Positions 11,300 to 22,500 of a stretch of DNA of 64,000 bases are shown here, piece by piece. The notes beneath the pieces were generated by a model that ran no database searches, had not been told where the DNA came from, and saw nothing but the letters and a program-made list of their open reading frames with translations. The stretch is from NCBI GenBank assembly GCA_037178625.1, contig JAWZXG010000034.1:1-64000 (forward strand), read 5' to 3'. Each line of letters opens with the position of its first letter. Within the stretch, counting starts at the first letter, position 1. Position numbers and translations under genes: made by a program. This DNA comes from Skeletonema tropicum (lineage: Eukaryota; Bacillariophyta; Thalassiosirophyceae; Thalassiosirales; Thalassiosiraceae).

Positions 11300-12439
11300 T
11301 TATTTTCCTTCTCCTTGTGTCCTCTTCGCGGCTTGCTCGTCACAAAAGCAGCCACTTTCCTCAAACGACAATATTGGCCGACTCCTCTCTGGTGAAAATC
11401 TATCATTATTACTTGATACTTCGTCGTCAAATACAAGAAAGGCTCTAATGTCGAATGATTTTCGTCCTACGCAACTCGCTTCATTCTCTTTCAACTCAAT
11501 TGCACAGTGCCATAGATCAGATGGCTGGCTTCGCTCTCGATCATACTGATAAAATACAATCACTTCGTCCCTCGTAGCATCTGGAAACATATACCATTTA
11601 CTGCGTTCTTTATTTGGAGCAGCATCTGGAAAAGCTACATCTCCATCATATCTTGAAGAGTATATCGACAATGGCGCTCGACTGACAGGTGTTTCTCCAA
11701 TGTTTCTCCAAAAATTGAGGATTGCAAATCGTTTCTTTCCGCTTACTATGGCATTCGCAACATCATCAAATAATGCACTGCTGGATGACACTGACGACTC
11801 GTTTCGTACTCGGTTGTTGTCAATGATTGCAAGGACGTCCTGAATTTTCTCGTATGCACCAACGTCTGTGTCGATGTGCACGAGAGATGCAATATTTGCA
11901 GTAGGAGTGTGCAATAGCTGGTCTTGATCACGAGATATTTCTAAAGATTCTCCTCTCATCATTGGATTCCAGAATGATAGGTGTATGATCTTCTCGGGAA
12001 AGAGTCGGTTGATAATCTTCTCCAACTGTGGCAAGTAATATTGTTGGATACTATCCCTCTCTGACCAGTTGATTAGTGTTGTGGGCATTTCAGAAGCAAC
12101 AATAGCGAGCCCATTTTCTTTTAGCATGTCTCGTTCGTTGTGATACGACTCTTGCAGTGTTCTCCCATTGTGAATTGTCTCGATGCAATTATTGTGTGGA
12201 AAGTATTGTGATACATTGTAGTGAGCAAGAATGTACTCGTTGGCGGCAGAATAGTCAATGTTTGCTTTTGTATACACCGCAACTCTACTACTCTCATCGA
12301 AACATTGCGTTGCCTGCATATCAGTAATTGCATGGCGCCGCAGCATATACGTTGTTGAAATGCTACCATAGATGAAGCTGTAACTTCGGTTGATGACTAA
12401 AAGAATGAGCGCGGTGGATAAAAGAGTTGCCAGAGACAT
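11300..12439 (-). CDS. CmcJ/AsqJ-like non-haem iron oxygenase family protein
   Basis: The 379-residue protein has the layout of the family named for CmcJ and the fungal AsqJ-type dioxygenases: a basic strand region, then VHIDTD (about 188), then FAILNFWRNIGETPVSRAPL (about 245), then K-W-Y-M-F-P-D-A-T-R-D-E-V-I-V-F-Y-Q-Y-D (about 280-297) and a C-terminal His (about 310). The HID pair and the distal His could be the 2-His-1-carboxylate iron site. An N-terminal hydrophobic stretch (residues 3-16) suggests a signal peptide or membrane anchor. Fungal and bacterial members act in secondary metabolism. The substrate here is unknown and no biosynthetic cluster surrounds it. Family placement rests on remembered motifs. 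Confidence 0.6.
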   Translation of the reverse strand: MSLATLLSTALILLVINRSYSFIYGSISTTYMLRRHAITDMQATQCFDESSRVAVYTKANIDYSAANEYILAHYNVSQYFPHNNCIETIHNGRTLQESYHNERDMLKENGLAIVASEMPTTLINWSERDSIQQYYLPQLEKIINRLFPEKIIHLSFWNPMMRGESLEISRDQDQLLHTPTANIASLVHIDTDVGAYEKIQDVLAIIDNNRVRNESSVSSSSALFDDVANAIVSGKKRFAILNFWRNIGETPVSRAPLSIYSSRYDGDVAFPDAAPNKERSKWYMFPDATRDEVIVFYQYDRERSQPSDLWHCAIELKENEASCVGRKSFDIRAFLVFDDEVSSNNDRFSPERSRPILSFEESGCFCDEQAAKRTQGEGK

Positions 12440-12977
12440 TATGAGATATCCACGACGAGAGGATGGCTCTTCTAGCTATGCATCTCTTGCTCTTCCATTG
12501 CAGCAACGCCGGCCTACTGGCGCTACTTTGTACGATAGTCAGATGATAGTATTATTCACAGTTCACAGCCCACCAGCCAGCAGCCAGGCTAGAGCGAGCA
12601 CCAGCCTGTATCTGTACTTATCTACCAGACGTTCCATCTAGAGCAAGCAACCTGGCTCCGCTGCGCTCTGCGCGCTGTCGCGGCTGAGAATACTTAGGAG
12701 TGTACCTACATACATAAGTCTCGGGGTGAACACTCTTCAAATCACGAGTGAGAGTAGTGCATTTTATGAATACTCCCACAAGCCACAATTATTTTCATCT
12801 AATTGATGACTAGAAAGGAAATAACAACCCATCATACTATTGATTCACTCTCACATAGGGGTTACCACTGCCATTGGCATTCTCCTTTGACAGATTCGGA
12901 ATTCGAATCGATTTCAAAAAAATCACAAGTTTGAACGCTATCTATGGCAGCGTTGTGTTCGTGAGTGGAGTTAGTCA
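12440..12977. other. Intergenic, divergent promoter region
   Basis: This region separates the start codons of two divergently transcribed genes (12439 minus, 12978 plus), so it should hold both promoters. It is mixed in base content. I see no clear TATA box, repeat or RNA gene. Confidence 0.4.
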
Positions 12978-15900
12978 ATGAATGAACGGGCCGCCATGCA
13001 ATGGCTCAATAAAGTAGACGATGCGCTAGACTGGGTCCTCGGACCGCCGCTACCACCACCGCAGACGGAGGGTGGTGAAAACGGTGAGCAAAAAAAGCAA
13101 AAGAGAAATCGGGCAGATCGTAGTAATCAAGATGATGATGTTGGTGGCCGAAGCTCTCCAACTGTCGGCAGAGCGAAAAGCAACAGTGTCAGTTCTCTAA
13201 AAAGAAGCCCAGTGGTCATTCATGAAGATTATACCTGCCCAGCTACTCCAATGGCGGCAGCGGTGGGTGAATATCTCGTTTTAGATGAGTCGCCGTATCC
13301 ATCAGCGAACTATGTCGGCAATAACAGACTTGAGAACAAATTGTCTACAGCTGCAAAAGACTCTTCTGAAGCGATAATAAAACGAAATGCTTCTATTGAC
13401 ATGCAACAATCGGCTGATGAGGCAAAAGAGACATTGATAGCATCACATAGAGGCGTCGATAGACAAAGAAATGAAGCAAAAACTTCTACAAAACCGCCAC
13501 CGCCTCCTCCTCTGTCGTTACTTCAGTCTTCGGCATCCAAACACCAGCCTCAACAAAAGCAAGCACCGCCACCGCCACCACCTAAATGCAACGTACCATC
13601 TTCTCCAAGAAGAATACAAACAAATCCAACCACTACATCACGGCTAACACCGCGAGTAGGACCAAGAGCAGCTCCTGGTGTCATTCGAAGAAGAGTTCGA
13701 ACTCCATCCATATCTCCTCCGCCCAGTCCTCCTGCTCCATCATTCCCACCTCCGCCCATAGTGCAAACTATTGAATCGTTTGGTATCGAGAAAGATGAAA
13801 GTAATCATGATGTGATTTCAGATCATCATCGGATTAGTCAGCCTATTTTGATGCCGAGTCATAATGACTCTCTCGATAATACAATGATATCGTCAGAAAT
13901 AGAAACAACTCCAGTTCATCCTACATCTGCGGATGATGTTTCCTTGGTACTGCCACCGCGTTTGTCTCCTCCTGTGGAGCACATATTGCAAGAAGAAGTG
14001 CAATTAATTGATAATACAGAAGATATGGACAATAAAATTGTTTCAGAAACAGAGTCTGTGAAGATTCAAACTGAACAAAACAAGGTTAGTAGTGACAAAA
14101 TTGCCAATGTCGAAAGAAGAGAAATGGAAGCAGAAGAGGATTGGCATTTGGGAGGGTGGTTCTCATCATCATCAAAACAGGCGGAGCCAGATGTTGACAG
14201 AATGAAAGAATACAATGATGATAGACTTCAGGTGGATGAAGACGATGATGTCTCTTCATCAGAAGACTCGTTTCATTCTCACATAAGCGAAACCAGTCAG
14301 CTTTCAAATGATGACCAAGAAGAAGACGATGAAGAAGAACTGGACAACGAGAGTACATTTGAAAGAGATTATGCAGATTTTGCAATTCCATTCCCGTCAT
14401 CTCCAATAATACAACATGATCGTGAATGGGATCCTTCATTGAACTGTTATGGAATTGTTCATGTTCGCTTGTTACGTGCACAACGTCTCCCGTGTGATGA
14501 ACGCGCAACAATACATGCTACATTATCATTACCTCCTTGGAAGGGACGCATTCGAATACCTCCTCGAGTAGCAAAACGTGGACCAACGGGAGCAGGGATA
14601 TGTTCGAGGTGGGATAAGCCTGTCGACAAGAAAGAAGAAGATGATGTTGTTGAAGATGAAGGAGGGTCGCCTACATCAGCAAATGAAGCAAATGATCCAT
14701 GTACATATCATATGGTACATGCTTATAACAACGAGGATACACCTGTTCCAACTGTTTCATTGGAGTTATCGGTAGCAAAGCTTGGTGGAGTATTCGAAAA
14801 GTTCATATGCTCCATTTCTCTTCCTTGCCACGGATTGATGCAATCTCCTGGGGTCTGGGCTCGAGGTTGGTACCCAGCGAGTACGATTTTTGGAGTAAAT
14901 GAAGTCGAAGAGGGGGCTGATTTGGATACATTACCATTCATTCTGTTGGAGACATGTTTTGAGTCAAAGATGGAGGATGCTGTCGAAGCTGCGATTTCAG
15001 AAGAAGATACGCTGGGATCAATACCGAGAGACTTTGAAATTCGCCCGAGTCCTCGGCTCTCAAGTATGCATCACATGCCTGATTCAATATACTCTTCGGT
15101 AGATGACGAGAGCACATCGTTAATGTCAGGGATTACATCTCGCAATGTAGCCTCGACAAAACCACATTTGTTGCGTGTGAGGTCATTTTGGGCACCCGCC
15201 TGGTGTGCTGTGTGTTCTAAAGTCATCACAACAGGCTGGTTACAAGGCAGTTTTGAATGTGAGGCGTGTCACATCTATTGCTGTCGAGACTGTCAGCTTC
15301 AAGTAGACGTACGAATTCCATGCGGTTCCGAACTTTCGGCCATAGCTGTGAAGAAGGCTCAAAAATATCAAATGTCACTTAGTCAAATAATGACAACATT
15401 AGCTCCTCAAGGTGAACGTGACAAACCGGTAGATGTAAGCGGCCCAGCTGACACAACAAATTTGGTTGGAGCCAGGAGTGGAGAAGATTCGCCAAGAGAC
15501 ATAAAAGGGATTGGAACTTTGAATATACGTGTGCTGAAAGCATGTTTGTTCGACAAGACCTACCCTTCAGAGACAGAACCAAGTAGCGTCTTTGATTTGG
15601 ACTCATCAAATCTTCGCAGTGGAGACCACTACGTTCGAGTATCCTGGATGGGGAGTAAAGATTCTAAACGCACCAAGACTGTACTACAAGCTTCCAAACC
15701 AGTCTTTGACTCGGATGATATGGTATTTGACGTGCCTCATTATGGAATGGAGTATAAAGTTGAAGTCGTAGATGCCAACACTGATCGTCCGGTAGGGTCA
15801 TGCTTATTGTCGGCCCAGGGCTTACTGCAATCGCAGCGTGACGACTTGCTCTCTAGTACGGATCGCCTGCTTCTATCTTTCTTTCCAGGTTTCCGAGATT

Positions 15901-18226
15901 ACGCAGAGCCTCGTCGGTTGAGATTAGAGTTGCGTAAGGGTGTAAAAGATGGATTCGGGTTAAATTTTTACAACTCCGCCAAACTGACCGATCCAGCGAA
16001 TTCATCTACGCATGCAGGTGAGATATCAGGTTGGATCGACCTCGACCTACATTTACAAGAAGATCGAAAACTATTCAACTCGCTTGAGCCGCGGAGGTGT
16101 CCTCCAAAAGCCGAGGAAGAGTTCGATGTTGCACTCATTCAGCTGCATATAGCTAGAATCAGTGCGCTCGTTGAAGATATCCAAAAACTAGCTTCTGCGT
16201 ACATGTATTTAGTTGGTTGGGAGAACGACAAGCTCACTGGTACAGCAATGGTAAGTCTACATGTATTGTGCCCTCTGCCTGTTAATTGTCTATTGGATAT
16301 GAAATATTCACTGATTTGCCTGCCTTCCGCCAGATTATCTTCGTGGTATTCACGCTGACGTTCAACATGGAATACCTCGGAACAATTCCTATTGGAGTAC
16401 TTGTTCTTTATATGGTCTACCTTGCATACCTGAGGGTCACCGGTCGATTCAAAGATCGATTCATCTCGAAGGAGAAGGATGCCCTCATCGAATCTGAAAA
16501 GAAAATCGAGAAGAATCATTCGATACACAGACCGATTGGAATTTTAGAAGTTGGCGAGCTTCGTGGCAAGCACCTCAAAACTAGAGAGTTGGGATTGCCT
16601 GGAAGCTTTTATGCGACAATATCGTATGATCCTGTGAGGTATGCAGATGAACATTCGAAAGCTTCTTTGGCAAAGATTGATGCATCAAGCACCTGCAGTC
16701 ATCAAATTGGAAGCACTATCAGCCCAGGAATTACGTCAAGTCCCGTGTGGACGAATTTTCAAGATAGTGCTGAGCTTATGCGTGTTCGTTATTTGTTACC
16801 AGATGATCAAACACTGGGGAGACATCTATCACAAGACATTGATGAGAAGTCGTTGAAGGTTGTGTATCCAGTATTGCAACCACTCACCGAAGACGGCGAA
16901 GTTACTATTGTAGGAGATGCTGACGTCGGACAAAGAAGCGATGTTCAACTGATGCCATGGGAATCATCCTACGGTGCCATTGTGATACAAGTTCGGTTCA
17001 GTGATGTTCTCGGAACGCTATTTGACAATGTGTTGGGCGAAGTGGTTGTGCCACTTGCAAAATTGGCCGGAAGTAGAAGAGCAGTAGAGGGTTGGTTCCG
17101 CTTGCTTGATGTGGGTACGACAGACTTTGTCCCGGGTGACTCGGCTGACGAGACCGCGGAAGAAGCAGGAGCAACAGAAAAAGTACTTGCGAAGATAGGC
17201 GACGAAGACGAGGAACTGCATCAGATTGATTTGCCAGAAATTTATCTAAAGGCAAAATTTTCTCCAAATGTTGGTGATTCGTCTTCCGACGTGGAATCCT
17301 CGAAGGTAATTTGCGAAGAATTAGTTCGTACAGCTTCATTGTCACAAGGGAATGGTGTGGGGGTGATTGGATCATCTCTAAGTACACTGAATACCGTAAG
17401 AACTCTCGGAGGCACACTTCAAAACCAAATTTGCTTTGTTGTGGACATGATTGAAAAGACAAGGAATGCATTCAATTTTTCCAATCCACGAATCACAGTT
17501 TTGATTTTGCTTTGTTTGACCGTTCTTTGGACGGTATTGGCATTGATTCCTACTCGTATTGTTATTCTGGTTGGTGGGCTAGGTCAGTTCGGCGCGACTT
17601 ACTATGACAAATACATATATCAGAAACAGAAGAAGAAGACAGAAGTGTCTTCGGAGGACAAGAAGTCAGATGCTTCTAATGCAGGTGGGAATGTATTTGA
17701 AAATATGTTTCTATCCCTTCCAACTGACGAAGATCTCAGGAGGACATACTTTTGGGAGGCGCGTCGCGTAGGAGAGAGAGAACGTGAGAAGTATGCGATG
17801 GCAAAGCGTCAAACGCGAGTAGAGAAGCTATGGAAGGCAAGATGGCATGGTTCTTTGGAGATGAAAGAGAAGAAAGCAGATGCCAATGTCACTCAACAGT
17901 CATTAGCAAGAAGCAGCTGGAATTGGAAGGGCATTTTTGCTCTGATTGAGGGACATCGTTTCATATGGTGGAGATCAGAGAAACATTTTGACACAGGAGA
18001 GTCTCCATTGGGTCAAATCTTCTTCGCTGGACACTCGGGCCTTGCTGGTTTATCTCCTCTTGACCTTCGGGAGCTCACGAAGGAGGAGATCCCATCTGTG
18101 GTGTGTATTTTTGGCAGAGGCCAGCAAGGTCAACAGAAGATAACTTTGTTGGCTCCTTCGCTAGAGCTAAAGGACTCTCTTGAGAATGCAGTCTTATTTG
18201 CAAGTACTGACACAAAGGCTGACTAG
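12978..18226 (+). CDS. Multi-C2, C1 and PH domain membrane protein (MCTP-like)
   Basis: Two exons (12978-16250 and 16334-18226) give about 1,721 residues. The order is a disordered Pro-rich N-terminus with P-P-P-P tracts (residues 170-260), an acidic stretch, a first C2-like domain (about 490-700), a C1-type zinc domain with WCAVCSK, CEACHIYCCRDC and a final Cys (about 735-780), a second C2 (about 845-990), a transmembrane pair crossing the splice site (about 1092-1125), a third split C2-like region (about 1160-1350), another hydrophobic hairpin (about 1478-1520), and a PH-like domain (about 1620-1715). The membrane block resembles the C-terminal region of MCTP and related tethering proteins, which join ER to other membranes. 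A lipid-binding tether is the best inference; the exact family is uncertain. Confidence 0.72.
16251..16333 (+). other. Intron, 83 nt
   Basis: Donor GTAAGT and acceptor CTTCCGCCAG, phase 0. Splicing joins LTGTAM to IIFVVFTLTFNMEYLG, giving one uninterrupted membrane segment. The unspliced frame stops soon after. Confidence 0.85.
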
Positions 18227-18301
18227 ATGTAGATCCGATAGAAGCGTCTTTATTTAGTCTTCACAGGTCACATAGGTTCTTTCACTTCCACACCTAAACA
18301 T

Positions 18302-19150
18302 TTATTTATTTTTATTGAGGCCACCAAATTTATAATCTGCATCTACGAATCGGCTATAGATCTCAATTGTTTTCTCTCGTGTCATGGAAGACTCCTTCAC
18401 TGAGTCTCTTTCCAAGCAAGATTGTATCCATCCCAGAAACTTTGGAAACTTTTCAGATGGTAGCTCGTAATCCTTCCAGTGTTTCATTGTAATCGTCAGA
18501 CGCTGAATGAAGGGTATCAAATGAAGATCAGCTAGACTAAAGTCATCTCCAAGCAAATATGGTCCTTTGCTTTCTATCAGAGCATCTTCATACATTTGAA
18601 GTGCTTCCTCCATTTCGTTACAAAGCTCTTCATCCTTTGACTCATCTTTGTTCATTAGAAATGTGAATTGTGTCTTACTGAAAACATTATCGCAGTGATC
18701 ATTCAGCAACCGAATCTTCGCTCTCGCGAATGGATCCATTGGCAGCAGTGTTTGCTCTTGCTGCCTCGACGTGGCAAGGTCGCATAAGAATTCGTTGCAA
18801 ATTGCAGACTCGTAAATCACAGCGTAGTCAGCTGTAGGCACTCGAAGCGCAGGAACTTTCCCTCTTGGATTTATTTTTAGATACCAGTCAGGCTTGGGCA
18901 TACCAGTAACTTCCGTCACATCATACGGCAACCCAAGTTCGTTCAGGGTGATGTGTGTTCTTTGAGCGTATGGACAAGTATTCCCAGGCAAGGTGAAGAA
19001 TTGAATTGGAGTTTTTGGATCAGCACCAATTGTTGCATCGTAGCCGCCAGCGAGTTGTGTAGGTGATGAAGCAGTGCTGCCTCTGCTGGCAGACACAAAG
19101 GCTGTGGCCACCTTGAGGTAACAAAATAAGGAGAGTAGTAGCGGTCTCAT
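18302..19150 (-). CDS. Glutathione S-transferase with likely plastid presequence
   Basis: The 282-residue protein has a thioredoxin-fold N-terminal domain with NTCPYAQRTH (about residues 53-62), where a Cys sits at the active site as in omega and DHAR-type GSTs, and then the cis-Pro region GKVPALRVP and the ESAIC turn. A helical C-terminal domain ends in DFSLADLHLIPFIQRL. It probably acts in glutathione-dependent reduction or detoxification. The N-terminus is a signal peptide ending in ATAFVSASRG, which fits the A-S-A-F motif of diatom plastid presequences. The gene converges on the preceding C2/PH protein gene with about 75 nt between the stops. Confidence 0.83.
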   Translation of the reverse strand: MRPLLLSLFCYLKVATAFVSASRGSTASSPTQLAGGYDATIGADPKTPIQFFTLPGNTCPYAQRTHITLNELGLPYDVTEVTGMPKPDWYLKINPRGKVPALRVPTADYAVIYESAICNEFLCDLATSRQQEQTLLPMDPFARAKIRLLNDHCDNVFSKTQFTFLMNKDESKDEELCNEMEEALQMYEDALIESKGPYLLGDDFSLADLHLIPFIQRLTITMKHWKDYELPSEKFPKFLGWIQSCLERDSVKESSMTREKTIEIYSRFVDADYKFGGLNKNK

Positions 19151-19529
19151 CGTAATTGTTGATGGGAAATAATAAGCAAGCTGCTGTGCTTGTGCTTGCC
19201 TGCTTGTGCTTGTGCCTGCTTGTGCTCTCCTCTCTCCTCAGTGCTGTGACGCAGAAAGTAGTATGCAAATGATTATCAAATTTGTTTTCAATAGGCAAGC
19301 ATGAGATTGCAACATCCAGTATGGCATCATATACATTTTGAATTAATTTGCCTAACCCTATTGAGAATCCCATCGTCTGTTTTCGATTTTGATTTTCGTC
19401 GTAGCAAGCACAGCAGTACTTAGCAGATGCAATGCGGCTATGAAAAATGATGAGAAATGTCACTTCGAGAAGGATGGTGACAATGAAGGCAGTCGGTAAC
19501 TGCCTCAGTCCGAGGCCAATATCGTCATC
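19151..19529. other. Intergenic, divergent promoter region
   Basis: Spacer between the divergently transcribed GST and SET genes. Near 19180-19230 the words GCTTGTGCTTGCCT and CTTGTGCCTGCTTGTGC form a short imperfect repeat. No gene or RNA was recognised. Confidence 0.4.
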
Positions 19530-22500
19530 ATGATATCCTCACCGCCATTTTCTCCGATCAAAAGAACCACCATGAGCTACAATGATCATCGATACCGTCG
19601 TGAGAGGGACCGCTCCAGCTCCTATGATAGCGATGACCGCTATCCTCGTGATCCCGATTACAAGTCAAGGCGATCGAATTGGTCTTCGTCTTCCTACGAT
19701 CGTCGCTCTGATATTCCTTGCCGGTTTGGATTGAAGTGTCGAAATGCAGTTTGTCCGTACAGGCATGATGATTCTTCTTTCGATCGAAGGGCAACTATTC
19801 CTTGTAGGTTTGGAATGAATTGCACAAGGCCTCTTTGCCCGTACAAGCATGAATCAGAAGCATCCAGGTATTCGTCATCTGCAGATGTTGACCGAACAAT
19901 CAGCAGCAGTAGTTTAGGGAAGAGATTTGAACCGCCTCCTCTTGTCCCACAAACAGAGCGAGAGCAGCCGCCACAGCATTCTTCGCGTAGTACACAACAT
20001 TCACAACTAAAATCAGATTTCAGTAAGCGGTTTGTACCGCCGTCTAAACCGAGTAGCTCAATATCTCACGATGATACTTCTGTTGGAGAAAGGCAGGGGG
20101 ACTTACTCTCAAAGGTTCACAATTCCAGAGACTTCAAGCAAAGTGAAATAACGCAACAAAAATTGTTGCCGGATAGAACACCAGCAAAAGATGACGATAG
20201 GTTAGCTGCAAAAACAGGAACTAATGAAACAAATGCAACAAAAATTCAACCGAGCATCTCGATATCTCATGATGCATCTGTTGGAGAAAGGCAGGAGAAA
20301 TTACTCCCGTCCATACCTCCCAACAATTCCGAGAAGCAGAGCGAAAGAGTAACACAACAACAAGAAGTTATGACTAGTATGACAGCAGCAAAAGATGCCG
20401 ATAGATTAGTTGCAAAGCCAGAAACAGATGAAACAAATACTAATGTCAAAAGTGACAATGTAAAGTGCGATACTACTTCAGAGCCGACGCCAATGGAAAT
20501 TGATCTGCCATCAAAATTAGATGCTGTTGATGTGGAAGAAAATGATTCAAATGATGATGTCACGAGCAGTAGCAAAGTTGAATCTCAGTCAATAGAGCAG
20601 CGGCGGCAGCAGCAGCAAGTTCCACAAAAGACAACGACAGCATCAATTGACTCAAATAATGACAATACAATCACAAAGACTAAACAAAATGATTCAAATG
20701 ATGTCACTGGCAGTAGCAAAGGAAAATCTCCGTCAACTGAGCAGCAGCAGCAGCAGCAAGTTCCTCAAAGGACAATGAAGGCATCGATTGACTCAAATAA
20801 TGGCAATACTATGCCACAGACCGATCCTGATCAAAAAGCAATCGATCCGTTGCGAAATACGCTTTCAAATAGCATTGCCACTGAAGGAAAGCCTCCTGAG
20901 CCCAAACGAAAGATAATTGAAAAGGCCAGAGTTGTTGTGCATATGAAGATGGGAAAAAATGAAACAAATGATGATGCCACTGGCATTAGGGGAATTGAAT
21001 CCCGGCCAACTAAGCATAAGCAACAGCAAATTCCACAAAGAACAATGACGGCATCATTCGAATCAAATAAGGGCAATACAATTTCAAAGACAGTGCCAGC
21101 TCAAAAAGCAATCAATCCGCTGCGAAATACATCGGAAAATAGCAATGCAGGTATGCCTCCTGAGCCCAAATCAAATAGAGTCGAAAAGGCCAAAGTAGTT
21201 GCACCTCAATCAACTTCAATATTGGCAAATTTATTATCTTCACAACGCCGAACTGATGCTCAGCTACAGCGATATCGACTGCAAAAAGCGAGACCGTTTG
21301 AAAAGATAATACATGACATTCCGAGTTTTTCAACAGTGCCGAATAGCTATCTCAACAATGAAAGTGTGAGTGGAACGTGTGTCAGTGCCAAACAAAAAGA
21401 TGACGGAAAGAAAGATGCAATAAATGACGCTAAAAAGCCAACAATTTCCAAGTTAGTCGCGAAAGAGAACAAAGCGCATACGATTGGTACGAAGAAGAGG
21501 AAAATAGACGAAATGAAAAGCACTGTTTCCACAGCAGATATCGATACTGCTGCTCCTGCTAAACCGAGAAAGAAAAACAAAGATGTTAATCCTTTTCGGG
21601 TCAAAGTAGGTTCTGTTGTGTCGGTACGGTTTCGCAATCTTGCAGAAGGTGGCAATCCTGGAGTAATCCAAGTTGCACAGGATGAGCAATCATCGGAAGG
21701 AAAACCGAAGCTATTTGAAGCTTGGTCAGAGCCTATTGCCGGTCGTCATGATGGAGTTTCATTACTTGGTTCCCGCATCAAATGTGTATTCGCAAAATCT
21801 TTTGTAGAGAAGTGGTTGAAGAAGAATACAAATTTTGCGTCCGACTCTATAGAAAACAGCATTGAAGGAAACGTCGTGTCCCTACTTGGTTCTGGTAATG
21901 ATGAACATAGTTCAGAGGGAATCGCCATTGGCCTTCTGGTGGATCGAGAAAAAGTCAAGTCATTGCCGTTTCTCCAGGTCATTTCTGACGATGCTTTGCC
22001 GTCATCCAAGCTAGCGCTGAAAAAGATTGAAGATAAAATCAGAGGAGAAACGAATGTCGTCGTGAAAGTCATTTTGGCGTCAGTCATGGAGAAGAGGAAG
22101 GGTGCGAAACTAAATCGTAATGTTGTGAAGCAGTGGGTCGTGCGGAGTCGTGTGATAGCCAAGCCAAATGGAAAGAAGCCTACTAAGTCGGAAAGAAAAG
22201 CCAACGGTCTCAAAACGCAGGTTTTGTTTGTTGGAGACGGAAATGATAAGACTCAACAGCAGGAGAAAAATTGGAGATGGGTTGCCGCACGCGCTATCAC
22301 TGTAAACTCGACAAATGACAACAACTCGAGTGACGTTGCTTCGCAACTTGTTGGAGAAGTTACCGCTATGACAGTGCATGATGATCCAAGTGCATGCGGC
22401 TCCCTCGCGACGGTTACTATTCGGCGCATGTGGACACCAGAACAGACCAAATTTGGAAGGTCAGGCGTGCACGTCGATCACCTAGAACTATTCGACGATC

